NCBI GenBank assembly: GCA_001567485.1
Contig: JZRA01000062.1
Coordinates: 1-64,000, forward strand
Source: Chloroflexi bacterium OLB13
GTDB taxonomy: Bacteria; Chloroflexota; Anaerolineae; Aggregatilineales; Phototrophicaceae
Direction: 5' to 3'
DNA length: 64,000 nt
Shown here: one piece after another, positions 35,295-45,040 of the stretch
Position numbering within the stretch: the stretch's first letter is position 1
Layout: every line of letters begins with the position of its first letter
Made by a program: the position numbers and the translations under genes
The notes under the pieces: model-generated
Seen by the model: only the letters and a program-made list of their open reading frames with translations
Database searches by the model: none
Told to the model about the DNA's origin: nothing

Positions 35295-36155
35295 CTACTC
35301 ATCGAAGTGATATGTGGACTCAGCATAATAGCGCACTGCACGATTCGCAAACTTGCGGTGAATCCAACCTTGCAGCGCCGCATTCTTCGCATCCAGTGAC
35401 TGCTGCGAATCGCGCAGCGCCGACATCGGATAATCCAACTTTACCGCCCGGCCGTGGACGATGTGGCGGCTGATCCCCGGCGGCAGGTAAGCGCCGGTCA
35501 CCGCCGCCTCGACAATCTCATCCGGGGTAAAGTGCGGAAACAAGACGGCGAACGCCGCATCAGGAAAGTCCACAAACGCTAAGGCGGGATCGCCATGGGC
35601 CGTTCGATGCAGCTTTCCGTGCCGTTGATACAGATGCACGACCTCGCGCAAGAGCGCCCGCCGATCCCGGATGTCCGACGTCGTCGCGACAAGGGTTTGG
35701 CGCGCCCCATCTTTCCGAACGAGCGTCGCAAGCGGCTGCTCGACCGCATCGGCGCTGATCGCCACACCTTCGAGACCGTCGATAAGCGGTATCAGGTCGT
35801 CGGTCGACAGGCCGGACACGACGTGATTCCAGACGCCCAACTCTAGCCACGGCGTATGGTACGCGACGACCTGCACCAGAATATGCGGTATACCCAGCTC
35901 GGTAAAGCAGTAGTGGCGATTCGACCCGTCCAGTACGACGTAATCCGCCGTCCCGTCAATCGGCGCGGCGATCACCGGATTAGTGAAGGTCTCGGCCGAC
36001 CGGAGTCGTTCGATCAGCGGCAGAGCGCGCTGACTGTCATGGTCTTCATGGGGATGGAGCGCCGACACCGGCACAATACGGAGTACGGGCGTCGGCGCGG
36101 TTTTGGCTGCTGACACGTGTGCTTGCTGCCTCGCTATGTCGATAGTTCCGGCCAC
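35295..36155 (-). CDS. ParB/sulfiredoxin-fold protein, SbnI/SerK-like
   Basis: A protein of 286 residues with a GTG start (AGGTG upstream). The first half resembles the ParB N-terminal / SerK fold: VPVSALHPHEDHD, LIERLRSAETFTNPVIAAP and YVVLDGSNRHYCFTELGI. SbnI and archaeal SerK are free-serine kinases with this fold. The DGSNRH motif and the preceding His-Glu residues make a nucleotide-dependent enzyme possible, but the substrate is unknown. DNA partitioning is unlikely because the ParB helix-turn-helix is absent. It lies between the ACT gene and a membrane-protein gene. Confidence 0.55.
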   Translation of the reverse strand: MAGTIDIARQQAHVSAAKTAPTPVLRIVPVSALHPHEDHDSQRALPLIERLRSAETFTNPVIAAPIDGTADYVVLDGSNRHYCFTELGIPHILVQVVAYHTPWLELGVWNHVVSGLSTDDLIPLIDGLEGVAISADAVEQPLATLVRKDGARQTLVATTSDIRDRRALLREVVHLYQRHGKLHRTAHGDPALAFVDFPDAAFAVLFPHFTPDEIVEAAVTGAYLPPGISRHIVHGRAVKLDYPMSALRDSQQSLDAKNAALQGWIHRKFANRAVRYYAESTYHFDE

Positions 36156-36159
36156 ACAC

Positions 36160-36906
36160 CTATTTCTTTCCGTGAAGCGTCCTATTCTCGAACTCGGTGA
36201 TCTGCTCAGGAGTCAATGCGTGCTCCGACTTGGGGAGTGCTTTGACCCACTCTTTCAGATTCGGGCTGCGCCGAGTGCTGATGTGCAGCACCGCTACCGT
36301 TGGCTCGGTGACTTCAAACTCGGCGCGCGGGTCGATGAACAACACCACCGGATACACCGGCACATCCGGGTTGATGTCCGATAAGAGCTTGTCGACATGC
36401 TGCGCGGCGACCTGCGCATCCAATGATGGGCTGCCGATACCATCCATGCGCATGATGCTCAAGACGCGATTGAACGCCCCGCGCGCGGACGACCACTTAT
36501 CGCCGGTGGCACGGTACTTGCCGTCCTGAAACCGCGTGACCATCGCCATCACGCCGGCCTGTGTAACAAGCACATGGCGAGCCGGAAAGTGATAGAAATT
36601 GTACAGCACCGCGGACTTGCCAAGCCCCTTGAGGTTGTCCTCAAGCATGCGTTCCGGCCGCGGCTGGCGCACCCACATATTGGTCATGCGGATCGAAAAT
36701 ACGGTCGCGATGAAGGCAATCGGCAGCAGAACAGCCGGCAAGACCAGCGACACCAACATCACATTGTCCTGCGACATCCCCTCGGTCAGGAATGGGCTGT
36801 TGAGCAGGAAGAACGACGCGATGATGACCACCAGCGTGACGATAAACAACCGCCCCGACCACGCCTTGTTGCGCTTTACGAGTGTTTCGTTCGTCTCAAT
36901 TCGCAT
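36160..36906 (-). CDS. Membrane protein with NERD-like cytoplasmic domain
   Basis: A protein of 248 residues. Two membrane helices lie near residues 19-37 and 50-70. The soluble part has AVLYNFYHFPARHVLVTQAGVMAMVTRFQDGKY and later VVLFIDPRAEFEV, a pattern like the nuclease-related domain (a conserved beta-sheet core with VLV...G). The catalytic Glu-x-Lys of active NERD nucleases is not obvious. The assignment is tentative. It lies four bases before the ParB/SerK-like gene. Confidence 0.5.
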   Translation of the reverse strand: MRIETNETLVKRNKAWSGRLFIVTLVVIIASFFLLNSPFLTEGMSQDNVMLVSLVLPAVLLPIAFIATVFSIRMTNMWVRQPRPERMLEDNLKGLGKSAVLYNFYHFPARHVLVTQAGVMAMVTRFQDGKYRATGDKWSSARGAFNRVLSIMRMDGIGSPSLDAQVAAQHVDKLLSDINPDVPVYPVVLFIDPRAEFEVTEPTVAVLHISTRRSPNLKEWVKALPKSEHALTPEQITEFENRTLHGKK

Positions 36907-36918
36907 CGACGTCTGAAC

Positions 36919-37965
36919 CTAGCGCGGCGTGAACAGCGAAACGAAGCCGGCATGCGTCAGCTCGGCGCACACCACCGCGCCAAAGCGAACAGTCGGGAGG
37001 ATTCGCCACTCGCGGGGGGCACCGTACGCCAGACCGATCACCGCGCTCTCCACCTGTTTGTCACGCGGACGGACGCAGTGCGTGATCGGATACGGGTACG
37101 GGATCAGGCCGGATTCGATGCCGAACACATAGACGTCGTACAACGGGCCGCGCTGCTTATAGCCGGCGGGTGCTGCGGGTTCCAGCGCTTCTGCGACTTC
37201 ACGGCAGTACAGGTCGATGGCGTCCTGATAGGTCACGACCACATCTGCGCTGTCAAACGTGACGTTCGAGCACACCGGATACTGCGCCATCACCGACAAG
37301 TCTGTATTGGGATCGCCGACGATCTGACGGATGCCAGAGGTCGTGCCGAGGGTGGTCGTAGCAGTTGAGCCATCGGTGACGATCTCCGCCGTGATGCGAG
37401 CGACTCCGTTCATGGTGATATTGACCGGCGCGCTGCCATCGGACGGGCCGAACACAGCGGCGCTCGCAAGGTTGGCAAGGTCGAACGTACCGCCCGGCGT
37501 CCAGCCCCAGTAGGTCAGCACCGAGCTGCCCTGCGTGTCGGCGCGGAACTCGAAATCCACCGGCAGGTAGAAGCCGACCCACAGAAACGGCCGTTTGACT
37601 TCAATCGCCGGGTCGAAGTCGACGTTGAACACGCCGGCCGTGTCGATGGTGACGGTCTTGCGGGCGAGCAGCGCAGCGTTGCGCGGCGAACCGCCGTCGG
37701 CATCCTCGTAGATGACCGCCTCAACCGGCACACCGGGGCGCGGCGTCCTCACGCTGATGCTGATACGATCGACCAATACGGGCGTCTGGATGCTGCGCGA
37801 AGTGAGGTCGAAGCCGTTGATGACCAGCGACGCCTCTCCGCTGATGAACCAGATCGTGCTCGCTGTTCCGGTGTTGTTCGTCAGTACGGTGTCGCCCGCG
37901 TGCGCGGTCATGCCTACCGCCAGCACGCCAATCAAGGCGACAATCGTCAGCACTCGTTTTAGCAT
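36919..37965 (-). CDS. Secreted protein of unknown function
   Basis: A protein of 348 residues with a signal peptide (MLKRVLTIVALIGVLAVGMTAHA). The mature part is rich in beta strands: ISISVRTPRPGVPVEAVIYED, FLWVGFYLPVDFEF and VNITMNGVARITAEIV. Four Cys in the second half could form disulfides. No enzymatic motif is seen. It is the first gene of the directon that ends with the prepilin peptidase. I do not recognise the family. Confidence 0.65.
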   Translation of the reverse strand: MLKRVLTIVALIGVLAVGMTAHAGDTVLTNNTGTASTIWFISGEASLVINGFDLTSRSIQTPVLVDRISISVRTPRPGVPVEAVIYEDADGGSPRNAALLARKTVTIDTAGVFNVDFDPAIEVKRPFLWVGFYLPVDFEFRADTQGSSVLTYWGWTPGGTFDLANLASAAVFGPSDGSAPVNITMNGVARITAEIVTDGSTATTTLGTTSGIRQIVGDPNTDLSVMAQYPVCSNVTFDSADVVVTYQDAIDLYCREVAEALEPAAPAGYKQRGPLYDVYVFGIESGLIPYPYPITHCVRPRDKQVESAVIGLAYGAPREWRILPTVRFGAVVCAELTHAGFVSLFTPR

Positions 37966-38028
37966 GTATCGTGTCCTCCGCTCTTCAGCCCTAGATTCTA
38001 GGCGATTCGGTCGGATACTTCAACGCGG

Positions 38029-40008
38029 TCACTCTTTTTCGATCCAGCGGTCGAACCACCCCACAATGCGCTGCAAGCGGTCGATGCGGTGCTTAGGCTC
38101 GCCGTTGCGGCTCAGCTCATGCCCCTCGCGCGGATAGCGCACGAACTCCACCGGTGATCCACTGCGGCGGATGACTGCGAACAGCTGCTCCGCCTCGCTG
38201 ATTGCCACGCGGAAGTCGTTCTCGCTGTGGATGATGAGCAGCGGCGTCTTGATGTGGTGCGCGTGCGCCAGCGGCGAATTCTCCCACAGCCACGGCCCGT
38301 TCTCCCACAGTTCGACGCCGAACTCGTTCTGGATGAACGACGGGATGTCGGTTGTTCCTGTAAAGCTCAATAGATTGTAGACACCCCGCTCCGCCACGGC
38401 CGCCTTAAACCGGTGATCGTGCGCGATCGTCCATGCCGTCATGTAACCGCCGTATGAGCCGCCCATTACGACCACACGTTCCGGGTCGATCGCGTCCCGC
38501 TTGAGGACAACCTCAAGTCCCGCGATCAGGTCGGCATAGGCCAGCGGCCCCCATTTGCCCTCAATCGCTCGCTGGAACGCGTCACCGTAGCCGGCGCTGC
38601 CGCGCGGATTGCCGAAGAATACGGCATACCCTGCCGCCGCCGCCGCCTGCCAATTGGCCCATTCGCCTTCATAGTGCGGACTCCACATAATGTGCGGGCC
38701 GCCGTGAATATCCCACACCAGAGGGACGCGCATGCCGTGCTGATGGCTGATCGGCAGCAGCAGCCAGCCGTCCAGATCAACACCGGGTTCCGGCGACCAT
38801 GTCAGGTGTTGGAAGCGCGCGAACTCCGTAGAATCGACCAGCTCGCCATTGAAGCGCGTGATCTGTCGCTCGGCGATTCCTTGTCTCACATAGAGTTCGC
38901 ACAGCGTCTCCGCGTTGAACGCCGCGTAGGCGACCACCCCATTCGCATTGGCATCGAAGCGATCCGCGCGGAACTCGCCGGTGATACGTGGTGATAGGTC
39001 GCCGGTGTGCGGATCATACGCATAGATCGTCGATACGCCGCGCGTCTGCGCGCTGAAGACCAGCACATCACCGGCCCAGACGAACGACGCTGGCAGTAGG
39101 TCGGCCTCCAGATTGATGTCGCGAATATCGCCAGACTCCGTGTCTTGCACGGCAAGACTCGAATAGCGGATCGCCATTTTCTCGTTCGCGTGGCGCATAT
39201 ACGCGAGCCAGCGCCCCGATGCCGACGGAAGCGGGCGATCCACGGCGTGAGTCGCGTCCGTGAGCTGTTCGAGGGCCGCTGTCTCGACTTCAATGCGATA
39301 AGCCCGCGACTGCCGGAACGGTTCGTCACCACCGGCCGTTTCCGCGCGCGCGGTGTAGAGCCAACGACCATCCGGCGACCATACCGGCTCGGCGTACGAG
39401 ACATCCTCGTTAGTCAACCGGCGCGGCTTGGCCGGTGCGCCATCCTCTGTCGAGAACGGCATGACATACACCTGTGCAAAACGATCGGTGTTGTATGACG
39501 TGCCGGTGCGGTACGGAAGCACGCGGATCGTGCGCGGATCGGCCTTCTTCTGATCGGCGTCTTCCGCCGGCTTTGGCGTGTTCTCAGGATCGTCTTCGTA
39601 CGCCCGTTCGTCGGCATTGAGGCTCGACACGAACGCCAGCATCGACCCGTCGGGTGACCACGCAGGAGCCGACGCACCGTTCGGCATCGCCGTCGCCGCC
39701 CGCGACTCACCGGGGCGGGTCATATCGAGCACGTGAATCTGCGGCTTGTCGCCCCGGCCCGAAGTGAACGCGAGCCACCGGCCGTCGGGCGACCATCGCG
39801 GTTGGGTGTCCTTGCCCGTGCGGGTCAGCGCGTACAACTCTGTGCCGTCGATCGACGCGATCCAGAGGTTTCGCAGGTACGCATTCTTGTCGAGGTCGGC
39901 GCTGACCCGCACGAACGCGATCCATTTCGCGTCAGGGCTGATGCGCGGATCCTCGACCGAGTTGATGCGGACGAGATCCGCTGTCTGATACGGTGTCTTG
40001 TCCGTCAT
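38029..40008 (-). CDS. S9-family serine peptidase (acylaminoacyl-peptidase-like)
   Basis: A protein of 659 residues from the ATG at 40008, which overlaps the stop of the upstream aminotransferase (TAATG). The N-terminal seven-bladed propeller has repeated WSPDGRWLAFTS, WSPDGSMLAFVS and WSPDGRWLYTA (TolB-like). The C-terminal alpha/beta hydrolase has nucleophile Ser in VMGGSYGGYMTAW, Asp in HSENDFRV and His in EGHELSR. It should cleave oligopeptides or blocked peptides in the cytoplasm, as no signal peptide is seen. Confidence 0.92.
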   Translation of the reverse strand: MTDKTPYQTADLVRINSVEDPRISPDAKWIAFVRVSADLDKNAYLRNLWIASIDGTELYALTRTGKDTQPRWSPDGRWLAFTSGRGDKPQIHVLDMTRPGESRAATAMPNGASAPAWSPDGSMLAFVSSLNADERAYEDDPENTPKPAEDADQKKADPRTIRVLPYRTGTSYNTDRFAQVYVMPFSTEDGAPAKPRRLTNEDVSYAEPVWSPDGRWLYTARAETAGGDEPFRQSRAYRIEVETAALEQLTDATHAVDRPLPSASGRWLAYMRHANEKMAIRYSSLAVQDTESGDIRDINLEADLLPASFVWAGDVLVFSAQTRGVSTIYAYDPHTGDLSPRITGEFRADRFDANANGVVAYAAFNAETLCELYVRQGIAERQITRFNGELVDSTEFARFQHLTWSPEPGVDLDGWLLLPISHQHGMRVPLVWDIHGGPHIMWSPHYEGEWANWQAAAAAGYAVFFGNPRGSAGYGDAFQRAIEGKWGPLAYADLIAGLEVVLKRDAIDPERVVVMGGSYGGYMTAWTIAHDHRFKAAVAERGVYNLLSFTGTTDIPSFIQNEFGVELWENGPWLWENSPLAHAHHIKTPLLIIHSENDFRVAISEAEQLFAVIRRSGSPVEFVRYPREGHELSRNGEPKHRIDRLQRIVGWFDRWIEKE

Positions 40009-41393
40009 TACGCTTGGCCCTGCTGTGCAAGTGAATCCCAATGCGCCTCCTCAATTTCCGAGATCGCGCGTTCGATGATGTCCAACCCCAACTCGAACTC
40101 GTCCCGACGAATGACCAGCGGCGGCGCGATGCGCAGTGTACTCGTCCCCGCCGCCAGCGTGATCAGCCCATTGGCAAAGCACAGGTCTACGATCTCGTCC
40201 CGGAACTTGGCAAGCGGCTCGCTGTTCGGCCCGGTAAACTCGATGCCGAGCATCAACCCCCGCCCGTCGACACGCTGAATCGACGGATGCGCGGACTTGA
40301 ACGCGGACAGGCGCTCCAACGCATACGCTCCCAGCGAGGCCGCGTGATCGAGTAAGCCTTCCTCCTCGATGACGTCCAGCGTAGCGAGCGCCGCCGCACA
40401 CGCGACCGGATTGCCGCCGAAGGTACTGGCATGCGCGCCCGGCACCCACTTCCCCATGACATCACGATGTGCAATGATCCCGCCAATCGGCAGCCCGCCG
40501 CCGAGTCCCTTCGCGGTGCACACGATATCTGGCTCGACGCCGTAATGCTCCACGCCCCACCATTTGCCGGTGCGGCCGATGCCGGACTGAATCTCATCGA
40601 CGATGAGCAAAATCCCGTGACGATCACACATCGCGCGCAGTTTCGGGAAGAAGTCATCACGCGGCGTCAGATAGCCGCCTTCGCCCTGAATCGGCTCAAC
40701 GAGCACCGCCGCGACTTCGTACGCAGGCAGTTTGCGCTTGAGCACCACGTCTTCGATGTATTGAACCGCATCGCCCCAGTCATAGCTGTCTTGCTTGGCG
40801 CGCTCCGTAAAGTGCTTGCCGGGGTACGGCACATGCTCGACACCGCCGGGAATATGCGTGTAATGTGCGCGCTGTACGTACTTGCTCGCCGTCACCGACA
40901 GCGATCCCATGCTGCGGCCGTGAAAACTCCCGTAGAAGCCGATCACATACTGACGGCCTTGATAGCGCGCCAGCTTGAGCGCGGCTTCGATCGCCTCGGT
41001 GCCGCTGTTGCCGAAGTAGACCAGCTTGTCTGACGGGTTTGCCGCGTTATGGATCGGCGTGATCTGCTGAAGGCGCTCGGCCAGCGCGATCTGCTGCGGG
41101 CAGAAGAAGTCGGTCGCGCCGATATGTCCGTATTTCTGAATCTGCTGCGTGACCGCCTCGACCACGCGTGGATGCGCATGGCCGGTCGCCAGCACAGCGA
41201 TCCCCGCCGCAAAGTCGAGATATTGATTCCCGTCGACATCCCAAACGGTCGAGCCTTTGCCGTGACTCATCACGAATCCGTAGGATCGGGTGTAGGACGG
41301 CGAAAGCGTCTCATGATCGCGCGCCACAAGCGAGCGCGAGCGCGTGCTCGGTTCACGGAATACGAAGCCTAGTTCCTTAATGGTGGTCGACAC
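40008..41393 (-). CDS. Class III aminotransferase (acetylornithine / 4-aminobutyrate family)
   Basis: A protein of 461 residues with a GTG start (GGAGA upstream). It has WDVDGNQYLDFAAGIAVLATGHAHP, GNSGTEAIEAALKLAR, FHGRSMGSLSVT, IVDEIQSGIGRTGKWW and the PLP Lys in CTAKGLGGGLPIGG. The length and motifs fit the 'acetylornithine aminotransferase family' group that includes GABA and other omega-amino acid transaminases. The exact substrate is unclear. It is translationally coupled to an S9 peptidase, so a role in peptide or amino-acid catabolism is likely. Confidence 0.85.
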   Translation of the reverse strand: MSTTIKELGFVFREPSTRSRSLVARDHETLSPSYTRSYGFVMSHGKGSTVWDVDGNQYLDFAAGIAVLATGHAHPRVVEAVTQQIQKYGHIGATDFFCPQQIALAERLQQITPIHNAANPSDKLVYFGNSGTEAIEAALKLARYQGRQYVIGFYGSFHGRSMGSLSVTASKYVQRAHYTHIPGGVEHVPYPGKHFTERAKQDSYDWGDAVQYIEDVVLKRKLPAYEVAAVLVEPIQGEGGYLTPRDDFFPKLRAMCDRHGILLIVDEIQSGIGRTGKWWGVEHYGVEPDIVCTAKGLGGGLPIGGIIAHRDVMGKWVPGAHASTFGGNPVACAAALATLDVIEEEGLLDHAASLGAYALERLSAFKSAHPSIQRVDGRGLMLGIEFTGPNSEPLAKFRDEIVDLCFANGLITLAAGTSTLRIAPPLVIRRDEFELGLDIIERAISEIEEAHWDSLAQQGQA

Positions 41394-41478
41394 ACTGTTT
41401 CTCCAAGCTGCAAAAGGATCAACTCAGTGTCGGAGTATACCGGAGCACCGCCGCCTATCCTAGCCCGCGCGCGAGTGT

Positions 41479-41484
41479 TACAAT
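41479..41484 (+). promoter_or_regulatory. -10 box (TACAAT) of mutS
   Basis: TACAAT lies 35 bases before the mutS ATG at 41519, with no clear -35. A TATACT on the minus strand (41434-41439) is a candidate -10 for the divergent aminotransferase. Confidence 0.4.
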
Positions 41485-41518
41485 CCGAACGGTTCATCCG
41501 CTACCCCAATGTATCCAC

Positions 41519-44116
41519 ATGGCTAAAGTCACACCGATTCGCCAACAATATCTCGATATCAAGGCGCAGCATCCTGACGCGATCCTGATGTTCCGCCTTG
41601 GCGACTTCTACGAGATGTTCGACAGCGACGCGGAAATCGCGGCGCGCGAGCTGGATCTGACTCTCACCGGGCGCAACTTCAGCAGCGAAGGCCCGCGCGT
41701 TCCGATGGCTGGCGTGCCTTACCACGCCGCGGAAGGATATGTCGCTAAGCTCGTCGAACGTGGTTATCACGTGGCGATTTGCGACCAGATCAGCGAACCC
41801 GATGGCAAGGGGCCGGTTGATCGTGCGGTGACGCGCGTCGTCACGCCGGGAACCGTCATCGAGCCGGGCATGTTGGCCGACAACCGGCCCAACTACCTGA
41901 TGGCGATCGTCCCCATCGGCCGCCCCGCCGAACGCGAGTGGAAAAGCGCCGGCGTCGCCTACGTCGATGTTTCGACCGGAGAATTCGCAGCGACACAGAT
42001 CAACGGCGAAGACGCGGCTGTGCAAGTGTTGGAGGAGTTGACACGGCTTTCCCCGTCCGAGGTCATTATGCCGCAGACGTGGGCTGAGCTTGGGGTTTCG
42101 CTGCCGCCGGGAAGCAGCCTCACGCCGCAGCAAGACTGGGGGTTCGAGTTCTCGTCGGCCCAACAGACGCTGCTCAACCACTTTGGCGCCCGTTCGCTCG
42201 ACAGCTACGGCCTGACCGATTTGCCAAACGCCGTGTGCGCGGCGGGCGCGATCATCCACTACGTGCGCCATACCCAGCGCGGCAGCCTTGCTCACCTCAC
42301 CAGCCTGCGGCCCTACTCCACGCAGGGATTCATGGTGCTCGACGCATTCACGCGGCGGAATCTCGAACTGGTCGAGACCACGCGCAGCCGCACGGCCAAA
42401 GGCAGCCTGCTGTCCGTGCTGGATCGCACCGTGACGCCGATGGGCGCGCGCCTACTGCACGGATGGGTCAATCAACCTCTGCTCGACCTTCAGCGGTTGA
42501 ACGCACGCCTTGACGCCGTGGAAGCGCTGACTCAAGACGAAACCGTACGGGCATTCCTGCGTGACCAGCTTCGCACCGTGTCCGACATCGAACGGCTGAC
42601 CAACCGCGTGTTGATCGGCCGTGCTGGCCCGCGCGATCTGTTAGGGCTGGCCGCCAGCCTAAAGGCGGTTCCCGCCCTGCGTGATACCCTAACCGGCTCT
42701 CGTGCATTCGAGGCGCTGGTCAACACGCTCGATCCCGTCACAGAGGTCGTTGCGCGCATCGAACAGGCGATCCCCGAAGATGCGCCGGGGCGTCCCGACA
42801 CAATCGGCACGATCAGGCCGGGCTTCTCCGAGGAGTTGGATGCGATTCTCGCTGCCAGCCGCGACGCCCGCGAGTGGATCGCCAACCTTGAACCGTATGA
42901 GCGCGAGCGTACGGGCATCCCGTCGCTCAAAGTTGGCTTCAACAAGGTCTTCGGCTACTACATCGAAGTCACACACGCGAACACGCCCAAGGTGCCGGAC
43001 GACTACATCCGCAAACAGACGATGGTCAACGCAGAGCGGTACATCACGCCCGATCTCAAAGAGTACGAGGCACTGGTTCTCAACGCCGAAGAACAGATAC
43101 TCGCTGTCGAGCGACAGGTGTTCCAAGCGCTGTGCGAGGAGATCGGCGAACATTCGCGCGCACTGCTCAAGACCGCCCGCGCGATCGCGCATCTGGACGT
43201 GCTGGCTGCGCTGGCGGACGTAGCCGTGCGCGAAGGTTACTGCCGGCCGCAGCTCACCGACGATGACCGTCTCATCATCCGCGATGGCCGGCATCCCGTA
43301 GTCGAACGCACCCTGCCGGACGGCACGCGCTACGTCCCCAACAACACGCATTTCGACAGTATGTCGCGCGTGCATATCATCACCGGCCCGAACATGGCCG
43401 GCAAGTCGACGTATATCCGGCAGGTCGCGCTGATCGTCCTGCTCGCGCAGATCGGCAGCTTCGTCCCGGCTGACGAGGCGATCATCGGGTTGGTCGACCG
43501 CATCTTCGCGCGCATCGGCGCACAGGATGAGATCCACGCCGGACAATCGACCTTCATGGTCGAGATGGTCGAGACCGCGCGTCTGCTGACCGGATCGACA
43601 CGCCGCAGCTTGCTCATCCTCGACGAGGTTGGGCGCGGCACATCGACGTATGACGGCATGGCGATTGCTCGCGCCGTGGTCGAGTACATCCATAATCATC
43701 CGCGCCTCAACTGCCGCACGCTGTTCGCCACGCACTATCACGAGCTGGTCGAACTTCCCAACATCCTTCCGCGCACACGGAACTTCAACGTTGCCGCGAT
43801 CGAGGATCACGGCGAACTCGTGTTCCTGCACAAGCTGATGGATGGCGGCGCGGATCGCAGTTACGGCGTACACGTTGCGCAGATCGCGGGCCTTCCCAAG
43901 CCGGTCATCGACCGCGCTGAACAGCTCCTGCGCGAGCTTGAAGAACGCGGCAGTGACTTCAAAGTCCGCAAGGCCGCGCCAGCCAAGCAGTTCAGCTTCT
44001 TTGAAACCCATGAGAACCCGGCTATCGAGGCGATTCGTTCGCTGAAGATCGACGAACTATCGCCGATCGAGGCGCTTACAAAGCTGTACGAGCTGCGCCG
44101 TTTAGCTGGAGATTAG
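41519..44116 (+). CDS. mutS: DNA mismatch repair protein MutS
   Basis: A protein of 865 residues. The mismatch-reading Phe-x-Glu is in FRLGDFYEMF. The core has GIPSLKVGFNKVFGYYIEVT, and the ATPase has Walker A (GPNMAGKSTYIRQ), DEIHAGQSTFMVEM and Walker B (LILDEVGRGTSTYDG), with TLFATHYHEL at the end. MutS detects mismatches and starts repair. MutL is not in the window. The folD gene follows 30 bases later and is probably cotranscribed. Confidence 0.97.
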   Translation: MAKVTPIRQQYLDIKAQHPDAILMFRLGDFYEMFDSDAEIAARELDLTLTGRNFSSEGPRVPMAGVPYHAAEGYVAKLVERGYHVAICDQISEPDGKGPVDRAVTRVVTPGTVIEPGMLADNRPNYLMAIVPIGRPAEREWKSAGVAYVDVSTGEFAATQINGEDAAVQVLEELTRLSPSEVIMPQTWAELGVSLPPGSSLTPQQDWGFEFSSAQQTLLNHFGARSLDSYGLTDLPNAVCAAGAIIHYVRHTQRGSLAHLTSLRPYSTQGFMVLDAFTRRNLELVETTRSRTAKGSLLSVLDRTVTPMGARLLHGWVNQPLLDLQRLNARLDAVEALTQDETVRAFLRDQLRTVSDIERLTNRVLIGRAGPRDLLGLAASLKAVPALRDTLTGSRAFEALVNTLDPVTEVVARIEQAIPEDAPGRPDTIGTIRPGFSEELDAILAASRDAREWIANLEPYERERTGIPSLKVGFNKVFGYYIEVTHANTPKVPDDYIRKQTMVNAERYITPDLKEYEALVLNAEEQILAVERQVFQALCEEIGEHSRALLKTARAIAHLDVLAALADVAVREGYCRPQLTDDDRLIIRDGRHPVVERTLPDGTRYVPNNTHFDSMSRVHIITGPNMAGKSTYIRQVALIVLLAQIGSFVPADEAIIGLVDRIFARIGAQDEIHAGQSTFMVEMVETARLLTGSTRRSLLILDEVGRGTSTYDGMAIARAVVEYIHNHPRLNCRTLFATHYHELVELPNILPRTRNFNVAAIEDHGELVFLHKLMDGGADRSYGVHVAQIAGLPKPVIDRAEQLLRELEERGSDFKVRKAAPAKQFSFFETHENPAIEAIRSLKIDELSPIEALTKLYELRRLAGD

Positions 44117-44146
44117 CACCTGCCGCACACTCAGACAGGAGACTTC

Positions 44147-45040
44147 ATGACCGCACAGATCATCGACGGGAACCCCATCGCCGAGCGCCTGCGCGACCAG
44201 ATCGCGCGCGATGCGCAAGCGTTTCAAGCTCAGCACGGTTATCCGCCCGGCCTTGGCGTTGTCCTCGTTGGGGACGACCCTGCCTCGCAGATGTACGTCC
44301 GTATGAAGCGGCGGGCGTGTGAGCGCGTGGGCGTCGCCAGCTACGCGCACCTGCTGCCGTCCGACGCATCGCAAGACGATGTCGAGTCCGCTGTGCGTCA
44401 GCTCAATGACGACCCGAAAGTGCACGGCATCCTCGTACAGCTTCCGCTCCCGAAACATCTTGACGAGGAGCGTGTGCTCCAAAACATCCGTGTCGAGAAG
44501 GACGCCGACGGCGCGCATCCGCTGAACATCGGCAGGCTCGCGATGAAGGGCCGCACACCGCTGTTCCTCCCCGCAACACCGGCCGGGATCATGGTCATCC
44601 TGCGCGATCTCGGCGTCGAACTCAGCGGCGCCAACGCGGTTGTCATCGGGCGCAGCAACATCGTAGGCATGCCGGTCGCGCTGCTGTTGATGGAAGCCAA
44701 TGCAACGGTCACGATCTGCCACAGCCGCACCAAGAATTTGCAGGACTATTTGGCTCAGGCCGATGTTGTCATCGCGGCAGTGGGCCGTCCCAATTACGTG
44801 AACGGCGCGTGGCTCAAACCCGGCTGCACCGTGATCGACGTCGGCACTAACAAGGTCGACGATCCGTCGAGCGAGAAGGGATACCGGTATGTCGGCGATG
44901 TCGATCTTGAGTCGGCGCGCGAAGTCGTCGGCGCGATCACGCAGGTTCCCGGCGGCGTCGGCCCGCTGACGATCACAATGTTGATACAGCAAACAGTCAA
45001 GGCAGCATTCAATCAAGTCGGCGGGAGCGCAGTGCAATGA
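44147..45040 (+). CDS. folD: Methylenetetrahydrofolate dehydrogenase / methenyl-THF cyclohydrolase
   Basis: A protein of 297 residues. It has catalytic Lys in MYVRMKRRACERVG, GILVQLPLPKHL, DADGAHPLNIG, the NADP site VIGRSNIVGMPVALLL and PGGVGPLTITMLI. It converts 5,10-methylene-THF to 10-formyl-THF through two steps. Its stop overlaps the next gene's start by ATGA. Confidence 0.97.
   Translation: MTAQIIDGNPIAERLRDQIARDAQAFQAQHGYPPGLGVVLVGDDPASQMYVRMKRRACERVGVASYAHLLPSDASQDDVESAVRQLNDDPKVHGILVQLPLPKHLDEERVLQNIRVEKDADGAHPLNIGRLAMKGRTPLFLPATPAGIMVILRDLGVELSGANAVVIGRSNIVGMPVALLLMEANATVTICHSRTKNLQDYLAQADVVIAAVGRPNYVNGAWLKPGCTVIDVGTNKVDDPSSEKGYRYVGDVDLESAREVVGAITQVPGGVGPLTITMLIQQTVKAAFNQVGGSAVQ

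Noticed and set aside
35295..36155. Chromosome-partitioning ParB
   Set aside because: Only the N-terminal fold is present; there is no helix-turn-helix, no parA neighbour and no parS-like site.
42689..44011. Open frame of 440 codons on the minus strand
   Set aside because: Antisense to mutS; the mutS protein is fully conserved across the region and the antisense product shows no family features.
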